Positions 46,833 through 56,899 of a DNA stretch of 64,000 nt are shown here, in pieces. The position numbers and the translations under genes were made by a program. The DNA lies in contig CP154957.1 of assembly GCA_039621445.1 (NCBI GenBank), forward strand, positions 24,838,938-24,902,937, given 5' to 3'. Below the pieces are notes generated by a model. The model did no database searches. It saw nothing but the letters and a program-made list of their open reading frames with translations, and was not told the origin of the DNA. The stretch's first letter is position 1, and each line of letters opens with the position of its first letter. The DNA is from Euglena gracilis. Lineage: Eukaryota; Euglenida; Euglenophyceae; Euglenales.

Positions 46833-49438
46833 ATTTAAGTATTACGGTAATAATTTTTTCGCTTTCGGGGGTACAAAAGTGGGCCAAAAATGGGCAAAAA
46901 ATGGGGCAAACGTAGGCGAAAATGGGTCGAAATAAAGCTGTCCAGGACACTTTTTGGGCCAAAAAAAAATCTTTTTTTTTGCATAACTGGCAGTTCTTTG
47001 CACATTTTTTTGTGATTTCGGTTTTTTTAACCACCCGTTTCGACCCCGAATCGGCCCCAGCTACAGCCCGGGACCCCTTTGGGGAGGGGGAACAGCAACA
47101 GCCTTTTTGCCTTTCCCAGCCAGCCCAATTTTTCCAGCCTCTGAGTTGGACCCCCCCCCCCCCGGATGGGGGGCAGCAGCCTTTTTCCAACCAGCCTGAA
47201 TTTTTTCAGCGAGGGGTCCTTAAGCAACGCCCTGCCGAATGAGTTGGGCGATCCTTCACCCCTCCAGAGGCAAATGGTGGGCCTCTTTGCCAGGTTTCGC
47301 CGGGAATGGACAAAAGGGCCCTCCACTCGCCAGTGACCGCTGTCCTGCGGTGAGCTGGTCAACGTGGTGGATGAACTTCTTCCGGGCCCTGGCCCTCGTG
47401 ATGAGAGACGGCGAAGCCAATGCTGAACGTGCGTTGGAAGGTATCCGGTGACAATCTGGTTATTGTCATTGAGATTCCATGTGTGTAGTGCGGTGCGCGG
47501 TGTGGCATAATCACTGAGCATGCCCTTTGGCCAGGTTTGCCAAGTTTTTTTGGCCGTTTCAGGCGCTTCAGTCAGGCCATTTTTGGCCATTGTGGACCAT
47601 CTTTTGGCATCTGTTGGTTATTTTTGCCGTTCCTGGGCAAATTTTATCCATTTTCACCACTTGTTGTCATTTTGGATAGTTTTAACTATCTTCGTCCATT
47701 TTTGACATCTCTACAGCTTTTATTAGCCACTTTTGTTGATTTTTGACCACTCTCTAAGAGGGATTTGTGCTTCTGATAGACCAAAATCCGGGCGTTTGGC
47801 CCAAATTCAGGCATTAGGCTTATGTGCTAACCCCCCCCAAATAAGACCCCCCCTCCTGATCGAGCAAAAATCCAAATATAAGACCTCCTCCCCCCCTGAC
47901 GGCGCGAAGCGCCGGAGACGGTGAAAATTTTCCCTGAAAAACTACCAAAAACCCCAATTTCATACACAAAAATGATGAAGTTTCAAAAATTTTCGGATTT
48001 TTGAAGTGCAAAAAGCATGGTAATGTCAATTTACACCAATTGACACATGGCGCGAAGTGCCAAAGGAAAATTTTTGGTGCTCTTGGGCAACAGAAAAATG
48101 TTGTTTTTCGGGCCCGGGTAGGTCAAGAAAAAATCCAAAAATAAGACCCCCCCAAAATAAGACCCCCCTGGAAGCTTCCAGAAATGGACCCAAAAATAAT
48201 ACCTGGGTATTATTTTTGGGGGAGGGTTAAGGCTTTTCCCAAACCAATACCCTATTCCTGACCCTCCCATTCCTTGAGCAGACCACACCATTCTCCAGGA
48301 CATTTGTGGTGGGGAGATCGAAAACACAGGCAAGTCTGGGTTCGTCCCCCTTTTTTTTGGTGCAAGGGGATCCGACCCCCCATACACTTATTGGGAATCT
48401 GCCAATGATTTTCTTTCAGCCTCTTGCGACTCTTGAAAAAAGTACCCTCAAATAGGCCTGAACATTGGCAGCCCATTGACCGCGTTTGTTTTCATATATA
48501 TAGGGGACGCAGCCGCACCGCGCATCGCAGCATGACATTGTGCGCACAGAATGAAGTGAAAGGCAAGAGAAACGGGAGGAGTATTTGGGGAAATTTCCAC
48601 ATATTTTGGTCAAGCGAAAGGTCCGAATATGTCCAAATTCCCAAAAAGTTTTGCCAAAAAGTGTACCCAGCTTTATGTGTAACAACTGCCCAAGGGAGGT
48701 CTTGTTGTTAAAGGGATTACGGTGAGGATCCCCCATTTATCACCCCCTATGTTTGTTGTTTTGGGCACCTGAAGCTGGAGGCTTGACTAGCCCCCCCCCC
48801 CAGAGGTGGCATATTGACGGGGGTTATTAACGCGCCTTTGTGGACTTTTGTCAATGGTTTTCTGTAGTTTTGTTTGTTTTGAGGCACAGTTTCGAGGCTT
48901 TAGCTTAGGGGGACAGCAAACCCTTGGGGGGGGGGTCGACTGCAGCTAGTTCAAATAAATTTTGCTAGCAGAAATTCTAATGGACCAGGAGGGATTTACT
49001 AGCGGGGACAGCTAGTGGAATTTTTTTTCCCAGTGACCCAGGTGCGGACCCTGGAGCTCTTGAAATTCTTTTGACCCCAAAATTGCCAAATATATCATTT
49101 ACGGCTATTTCCGTTTGTTTTTGAAAAAAAATCAGCCCCAAAAAAACCACACAAAGCGCCTCATTTTCACCTCGGCGCGCAGCGCTGGAGAAACTTTTTT
49201 CCAATGGGAGGACCCAAATCCCCCCCCCCCCCGAGGGGGGGGGCCTGGCCAGTGGCTTTTTTGCTAAATGCTAGCAAAAATGGCCAGTGGACCTGCCCTC
49301 CCCCCCCACAAGCTCTTTAAGCAAAAGTCTGAAAGGGTCCGATTTTTGGTCTGTTGGATATAGGGTCAGGGGATGGGTCAGGTTGCCAAACCACCATTTA
49401 CCCGAACCTTTGAACCCGTGTTTCCACATTCGTTACAG

Positions 49439-49998
49439 GAAAGCTCTTCCATTTCGGCTCCATGCTGGCGTATTTGGTTTGCAAGCGCGACCCAGCGCTC
49501 TCCCCATTCGCCGCCCTGTTCGTCCTCCACGTCACTGAAGTCCCGCGATGAGGGCGCCGCTGAAGCCACACAAGGGAAGTGACTCCATCCAGGCAGCAGC
49601 CTGTTTCTCACACCAGACACCCCAACTCACCTACTCAGCAATTTTCTCTGTTGGTCTATAAGTAGCAGATTCTTGGTGTTTTTTTATATTTTTGGTTTTT
49701 TTTGGTGTTCCGGTGGTTGTTTTCCTCCGGTGGCACGATCCCAAGTCCAGTGCAGTTGCACGTTCCAGCTGCAGTGGGCCAGCTATTTCCCAGCCTCTTA
49801 AGCTGGACACCCACCCAAGGGTCATTCAGTGACCCCCTGGACCCGATTTGCGGACCGGGTGCTGGGCGGCAGCGCGGAGCAGCAGCGGGCGGCCCTGCCC
49901 CTGACCGACCTGGTGCCGTTCAACTGCCTGGCCGCCCTGCAGGGCTTTGCAGATCGCCAGGTGTGCCGCGGCTGTCCCTCGCTGTCGGACCGTTGGTG

Positions 49999-50079
<81 letters not shown>

Positions 50080-52186
50080 GGGATTTGCCTTCTTTCGTAT
50101 CCTCCCAGAACCTTATTTTTTAAGTGATGAGCATTTTTCCTCGTTCGGAGGAGGTGCTGGACATGGTGCAGGACTGAATGGGAACTCTGGGAACCTTATT
50201 GGGGGTGAGCCCCATCTTTGTGGGTGGTCCGTGCATTTTTTTCCGGGGCCCTGATTTTTGGCGTCTTCATTTTTTTGTACAGTGTCAAGAAGGACTTCCT
50301 TGCAACGCCCCAATATGGTCGGTGGGGTCCCCATCTTCCAAGCGGGGTCCCTTTCCCCACAGCCAAGCACCTATGCCGACCGCAGCCGACCGCAGCCGAC
50401 CGCGGCCGACCGCGGATTTCAGAACTGTCATAGGTGGGTTGCCGACCGCAGCCGACCGCAGCCGACCGCAGCCGACCGCAGCCGACCGCGCAACTTTTTT
50501 CTAATTGATGTCAATTTTTCAGTGAGAATGAGGAGTTAGGCTCATTTTATACCAGATTTTGAGATTTTCTGGCTCATCTGGTCACTTTTGGCCACCTTTG
50601 GCAACTTTTGGTCCTTTTAGGTCGCTTTTGTCCTCTTTTGGCCCATTTGTCACCACAATTCACCCATTTTGACTTATTTTGACCATTTTTGGCCACTTTT
50701 TGCCCATTTCTGGTAATTTTTGGCCATTTTGTCCTGCTTTTGGGCCACGTTGGTCCATTTTGGGGCCTTTTTGACCATCTAAAGCCATTTTCGACTTTTT
50801 TTGTTGTTTTCCCCATTTTTTTTGTCTTTTTTGGTCCAATTTGACCATTTTTGAGCATTTTGTGCCAGTTTGTTGTCAAAGGCAACAAAACCTGCTAAGA
50901 GTGACCAAAAACAGGGCATTTTGGGCCATTTCTAGCTTTTTTGGACCTTTTTTTTGTTAGTTTTGTCCGCTTTTGGGAACTTTTTGGTCCATTTGGTCAT
51001 TTTTGACCATTTTGTGCCAGTTTCTGGGATATCTTTCGACCATTTCAACTATTTTTGGCCACTTTTAGGCCACGTTTGGGCTGCTCTTGATTTCAAAAAG
51101 CAACAAAAAGACATTTTAAGTGGCCTGAAAGTGGCCAGAAGTGGGTAAAAATGGCCAAAAGCAGAGAAATGTGGTCAAAAGTGGGCAAAAGAGGCCAAAA
51201 GTTAGTCAGAAGAGGTCAAAGAAAAGCAAAAGCTGGCCAAAAGTAGCCAAAACACATCAAAAAGTGGGCAAAAGCAACAAAAGTGACCAAAATAAATCAA
51301 AAGGCAGGAAAAAATGGGCAAAGGCAGCAAAAAAAGTGACCAAAAGTCGGCAACAGTGGCAAAAAGCAGTCAAAAGCAGCAAAAAGTGGCCAAAAGCAGT
51401 CCAAAAGCATCAAAAATTGGCCAAACGCAGCAAAAAGTGGCCAAAAGTCGACAACAGTGGATTGTGTGGTTGTGATATGTACTCATTTTTTGTTGACCTG
51501 CCCCTACCTACAGCCAACAATTTTGCCGACTGTAGCCGACTGCAGCCGCCGCCGCCGACCGCGGCGACCGCTGCTGACCGCAGCCGACCGCGGGCTAAAA
51601 TTTGGAATCTGTCATAGGTGCTTGCCCACAGCCCTCACCAGGGCTGCGCAGCTTCATTTGCCTGTTTCTGAGCGATTGCCACCACAACCACTGCACCGCA
51701 CCTTTGTTCTTCCTTCGCAGCGGTCCACCAGTGCCAGCCCAGTGCTCTCCGTGGGTGGGCACCCCGTTCCCATCACTCGCTGGGGGCGACCAGAGGCAAG
51801 CACCTCCAGCGACAAATCCCGACAAATCCCGACCAAAATCCCGACAACACTGTTTTTGGCCCTCTGGAGGTGTGGGTTCCGAAAAGTCCCGATAAATCCC
51901 GATCCGGGCGAACGGGGTCGGTTCCGGGGAGATTTTAGGCTTAATTCGAGGAAGAGGGTTAGGGTTAGGATGGGCGCACCAAAAATTGGCATTTTTGAGG
52001 GACCAAGTTACGCCGGAAGTCAAGGCGCCGTTTTCGGAAGATTTTTGGGTCGCATTTTTGGCATATTTTTTTTCCAAAATTCGACCAAATAGGGTTAGGG
52101 TTGGGGTTGGGGTTAGGGTTAGGGTTAGGGTTAGGTGGTCTGTGAAGCATCTCCTGCGTCCGACCTGGGATTTATACATGTAGGAC

Positions 52187-52234
<48 letters not shown>

Positions 52235-52301
52235 GGGACTAGGACCTATAGGATATATACCTAGGACTATGTGCCTCGATATATGTCCTAGGACTAGGAT
52301 G

Positions 52302-52337
<36 letters not shown>

Positions 52338-55300
52338 GTATTTATTATATATTATACACACGTATATAATTTTGGAAAGAAAAAAAGGAGACCTGGGAAA
52401 TGCACCATTTGTTTAATGCAACCCCATCCAGATATGGTGATTCTATCATTGTTGGGCCATAACTATTTCTGCTCTCCGACAACAAGCTTCTTTGAACCCA
52501 ACAACAGATGAAGCTGCTTAGGAAGCTCTCATAATGGTTTTTTGGGCAAACTTGGTTTTTGGGAGGCGGTATGGCATGCAATCCAAGCAATTATTGCGAA
52601 GAGTACCATTTCAGGATGCTTTTTTTTTGAAACCGAAAGCAGCAAAAAAAAAACGTGGCCAAACATTCAGCAAAAGTGGCCAAAAAACAGAGTCAGCTTG
52701 TGTTTCTGCATTCGGTGAAAGACAGCAAAAGGCAGCCAAAAGTCGGTAAAGTGATCAACAACAGTCAAAAAGGGCAAAAAAAAAGCCTAAAGGTGGCCAA
52801 AGGTGGTTCAATAGAGACCGGAAGTGACAAAAATACCCAAAAGTGGCAAAATTTTGCAAACGTGGCTGAAATGTGGGCAAAATTGCCGAAAGTGACGAAC
52901 AGTGGTTAAAAGCAGTCAAAGGCAGCAAAAGTGTCCAAAGGAGGCCAAAATGGTGTAAAGCTGGGAAATGTGGGTAAATTTGTCCAAAAGCAGCCAGGAA
53001 TGACGAAAGGGAGGAAAAGTGGAGACTGTTCAGAAGTTGGCAAAGGTGGCCTTGAAGCGGCAAAAAAAGGCCAAGTGTGGGTAAAAAAAAGTGCCCAAAA
53101 GTGGCCAAAAGCAGTCAAAAGCCTCAAAAAAACTGGCCAAAAGTGGCCTGATGTTTCGCCAATAGTGTGCAAAAATGGCTGAAAGTATACAAAAGGTGGG
53201 CAAAAGTGGCAAAAGTGGAGAAGTTGTCTTTTGCCTCGGTTCAAATTCTTTCAAAATCATGTGGCTGGGACCCCACCTCCAGTGATCCAACCCCGACAAA
53301 TCCTGACAAATTCCAACAAATCCTGACAACACCACCAAAATGCCAAGTGCCTGGAGGTGCTTGACCGGAGGACGGGGCTGCCCCTGGTCGCCGGCATGCC
53401 GTGGGCCTCGCCGCGGGCGAAGGACGAGGAGGCGTTCCTCTTCGTGGCACTGCGGGCGACGGAGCGGCTCTATGCCTCCGGGCTGCGCAGGGCGGAGCGG
53501 GCATCCCGCCGCCGGGGGTCGACCCCCCAAAGATTTCTAGTCTCAGCCCTGTGGCTGTTGCCGGTGATGGTCTCGTGCACCGCCAACCAGGAGCTGCTGC
53601 GCGACGTCCTCGGCCTGCCAAAGGTGGGGCCCGCCGGGGGGGATGATGCTTTCTTCGTGTCTGAGGATGGGCTCCAATCAACTGCACAACACACCACCAA
53701 AACATATTTGCACAAAACAGGCTTCCTGACAGATGTAATTAACTATAACAATAGTTAACGCCTTTGATATATGCAAAATGTGTTGTTCTTTTTTTTATTG
53801 TTTGAAACCAAGTACAGCGTGCCCATTTCAAAATTAACACAAATGAACACGAGGAATGTTGTCAAATGCGCCTTTTTGTTTTCCGTTTCTGAACGTTTCT
53901 GCAGAGACCGTTGCCAACCGAATTGCTGTGTAAACGTGCTAACTTCATCCCGGAACAAAGCAAGGATGATTTTCAAAGGATGACTGTCTCTTGGCATGTC
54001 TTGCCTCTCGTTGGCCTTTGAATGGATGGAGCGAAGCATTTTTTCATTCATTTGCTTTGCAGCTGTTGCTCTGGACGCTTCAGTCCGCATGGGAGGATGA
54101 CACCATGGTGGGCTGCATCAACCCTCACAGTCGTGCTCACTGTCTGAATCATGCCAGATTGCTTGGTGGTCCGACCCCGCCTTCCCAGCAGGAGGCAAGT
54201 TTTCCGAAGTGTCTGCTGGTTTTTGACCCCCCCCCACCCCCAGGGGTTCAGACAAAAAAGTGGCTGAAGTAACGCACCCAGCGTTAAAGCTTGGCTGGGT
54301 ATCTCCATGAAACTGAAGCACACAATATTTTTGTGATTGGATGCAGGGTTGGGGAACGGTTGGAATTGACTGAACATCTTTAGGTGGGACCCCCCCCCCC
54401 AGGGTCAGAAAGCAACAGGACACCTTGCTCAAGGTGTGTCCGATCCCCCCCCCCCCCCCCCGGGGTGACTGGTGACTGACTGGATTTTGGCCCAGCCCCC
54501 CCCCCCCACCCAGGGGTCGGCCAGGAATGGCTGAAAGTGGCCACCCGGCGCCTTCGGAAAGTTTTTGGGTTTATGACCAAAGCCATCGATTTTAGACCAT
54601 CTTTGGTCGAGTGGCCAAAGTGACCGCTCCCCCCCCCCAGGGGTTAGGAAGTGGGTGACTGGGTTTTGAAAAGTGACTGACTGGTTTTTCGAAAGTGGAA
54701 AGGGACCCCCCCCCGGTCAGTAAGCAATAGTATGCCCAGGACCTGCTGAGATATTTCATGGAAGACTATGGTTGTGAGGACGCGGAGGTGCAGGAGACCC
54801 TCGCCACTACCCTGGTGCAGGAGCTGGGGAGGGTGTGTTATTGCATGGCTGACAGTGGTGCTGCAAACCTCCCCAGCCCCGAAAAGGCCTTCAGAGTTGG
54901 TGTGCTCGAAACATTGGGAATGAGGACAAGGAGGAGCCTGGTGAAGAAGATCATTGTAGTGTCTGTTTCGTTCTCATCCAGCTGTTCTTCATTCCCAATG
55001 GCTGGAAGACAACGCTCCAAATAGGCGCCAAATAGGCCTGTTAATGCCATATGGAATTTTGCTGATCCCCCCTCCTGACGTCCAGAACATTAATTCAATT
55101 GAGGCATACTGCTGGCACCCAAGGCCCCCGTTTTCCAGTGAACCATATTCTAAGCCAAAAAAGGTTGAACCCAAGAGGGTTCCCAACGCCTTTCACCCCC
55201 TTCTCTCAGATCCACCCCATCATCATCCCGAGGGTCATCCGCCTGGCCGAGACCTGCTTCGCCGCGGACGGCAGCCTCCTCTCCATGGCCCTGGCGCTGC

Positions 55301-56899
55301 AGTGCGCTCTGTTGTTCGGGGCCTTCGGGGAGTACGGCGATGACGGCCACTCTTCCAGGTCATGGATGACGCTTTGTAATTCCACCAACATCCACCCGCC
55401 CTCTCTGACAGATATTTTTTGTTACAACTCCCCTCCCCCCTATACTGTTCCCATCTGTGTCAGGTCCCTCCCCCCATGTCCAATGTACCCCTTTGCCCAA
55501 GGAACAAGGCCCATCAAGTGTGTCAGCTTTTGTAGCGAAACAGATACCTTTGCAACCTATGTCCATGGACGTCCCCCATCGGACCGTCAAGATTGTCATT
55601 TTATTGTTCATTGGGCTTGGGGGGGGGGGGCAGTTGCTGTAGAGGTCGCTGAATGGCCCTGTCCAGCTGTTCATGGTTTTAGATGTTGACGCGACTGATT
55701 TCACAATGCACACACCCTCCATTCACCATCAACCTCATGCACCCGCACAGTTTCGCTGCAGCGTGCAGCAACAGCTGCCTGGACCACTTGATGGACCTCT
55801 GCAGCAGTTACGCCGAATTCCGCCAGACGCTGCCCCGGTGCTTGGGCGTCACCGCTGTTGGCCAGCCGTTGATGGATGGCTCCATCGTGTCATACTTCTG
55901 CTACAGTCAGGAGGTGTGCTCGTTGGGGACGTATTTGCTGTCAAAAGACATTCGTCGTGTTTCTTGTTCCCAGCGTAAGTCCCCAACAAAGAGCACCCTT
56001 TATCTGAAAATTAAAAAAAACAACAACTTGAAAGTGTGTTACAGATGTGTCCAAAAAGATTATGTCTTTCAGTGCTGCATGTGGAGTAAACCGCGATGGA
56101 AGCCTGCGTCATTCCCACAGTGAATCTGAAGTTCTCGAGCCATTGGGACATTTCAACTGAAAATGGTAACCCGCGCTCCAGAACTCCGCCACCTATGAGC
56201 AGGAACTCCTCGGTGGAATCCTTGCTTTAGGATTCCGTTTCAAAATTCAACAGGACGTTGCCTGACATAAAAATCTTATGTATTTTTAGAGTGAGAAATA
56301 AAAAATTAAAATTGTCCAATTCTCGACCCCCCTTTTTAGACCCCCCAGGCCAATTCTGTGCCGTCCCTGTCATTGATTTTTAAAAAATTCTTGCACATTT
56401 GAAGGTTAAGAACCACTTCTGTCAAGGTGCCCTTCGTGATATTTGTTTTGACCCCCAGCTGCAGTTCCAACTGCATTTCCACTTCCAGTTGCCAATGGGT
56501 GGGGGTTCGGCACCTTTTTTTGTCCAGCCCAAATTTTACAGCCTCTGCGCTTTTCTGAAGATTCTTTTAACTTTTGCAAACATTTCCCCTCCCTGTGATT
56601 TCAAGAGTGAAATGAAATTCCGTTCAGGGGAACGGTAATCAGCAGCCCACGGAGCTTGCTGGTGATGGTTTTGCCACCAGATTTCTCGACCCCCCTCTCG
56701 GCGTGACCCCCATTCCCGCTGTGTGCCACCGAATTTCTCCCCCTGCAGCCGGGGCTGGACCTCCACTCCGCTGCCTCAGGATCCGGAGTACGAAATGGCC
56801 CGGCACGCCGTCAAGGCGTGGGCCGGGGGCATGGCAGCCCAGGCCGCCGTCGTTCGCAGCCGGCTGTATGAGGCGCTGCAGCCCTTTGGGTTTTCCTGA
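49439..56899 (+). CDS. Unrecognised, mostly helical protein (multi-exon)
   Basis: Exons with consistent phase: 49439-49539 (FGSMLAYLVCKRDPALSPF), 49820-49960 (LTDLVPFNCLAALQGFADRQ), 51721-51795, 53348-53623 (EAFLFVALRATERLYASGL; CTANQELLRDVLGLPK), 54063-54194 (LLLWTLQSAWEDDTMVGC), 54740-54832 (DLLRYFMEDYGCEDAEVQET), 55210-55358 (RVIRLAETCFAADGSLLSMA) and 55751-55913 (CLDHLMDLCSSYAEFRQTL). The terminal exon 56749-56899 (RHAVKAWAGGMAAQAAVV, stop TGA) needs one unidentified exon before it. Donors after 51795 and 54194 are GC. The succession of amphipathic helices suggests an alpha-solenoid, but no family is recognised. The acceptor of 54740 sits in the target duplication of a TIR element. Upstream exons may extend the gene into 40039-44659. 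Confidence 0.65.
50000..50080. repeat. (TTG)27 microsatellite
   Basis: Twenty-seven uninterrupted TTG triplets start 40 bp after the donor of the exon 49820-49960. Confidence 0.97.
50364..51624. mobile_element. hAT-like TIR element, family F4 copy b
   Basis: Ends caagcacctatg and cataggtgcttg are perfect 12-bp inverted repeats. An exact 8-bp target duplication cccacagc is present at 50356-50363 and 51625-51632. Subterminal blocks of gccgaccgca repeats lie at both ends (50374-50490 and 51528-51594). The interior is T-rich ttttggccactttt repeats on the left half and the complementary A-rich aaaagtggccaaaa repeats on the right half, so the whole element is a giant imperfect palindrome. No coding capacity is seen. 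It is intronic, between exons 49820-49960 and 51721-51795. Confidence 0.88.
52090..52135 (+). repeat. Interstitial TTAGGG-like repeat
   Basis: Seven units of ttaggg / ttgggg run head to tail, with a shorter match (agggttaggg) near 51957-51969 and a degenerate block at 3583-3612. This is telomere-like sequence at an internal position, in an intron. Confidence 0.85.
52190..52231. repeat. (TA)n microsatellite
   Basis: About 20 TA dinucleotides, followed by a taggactatatgcc-like imperfect repeat and a second (AT)n tract at about 52299-52327. Confidence 0.95.
52650..53215. repeat. aaaagtggccaaaa-type degenerate repeat
   Basis: More than twenty loose copies of agtggccaaaag / cagcaaaagt words lie in the intron before the exon at 53348. 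The vocabulary is the same as the right half of the F4 element at 50364-51624, so this may be a decayed relative. No termini were found. Confidence 0.7.
54422..54734. mobile_element. hAT-like TIR element, family F2 copy c, at a splice acceptor
   Basis: The right end agcaatagtatg matches the F2 terminus and the left end accttgctcaaggtgtgtcc is a truncated match. Flanks aacaggac (54414-54421) and cccaggac (54735-54742) match at 6 of 8 positions. The right flank contains the acceptor cccag|GAC of the exon 54740-54832. The left flank contains the equivalent aacag|gac, so the insertion appears to have duplicated the splice site. Confidence 0.65.

Larger units (their letters stand above)
44660..47267. 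other. Repeat-filled stretch without a supported exon
   Basis: Apart from the F5 element at 45109 and the compound microsatellite at 45829, only weak exon-like segments are seen. Whether it is intron or intergenic is undecided. Confidence 0.5.

Noticed and set aside
45826-46915. Long open frames of Ile, Ser, Phe and Leu repeats
   Set aside because: They are translations of a trinucleotide microsatellite and its shifted frames.
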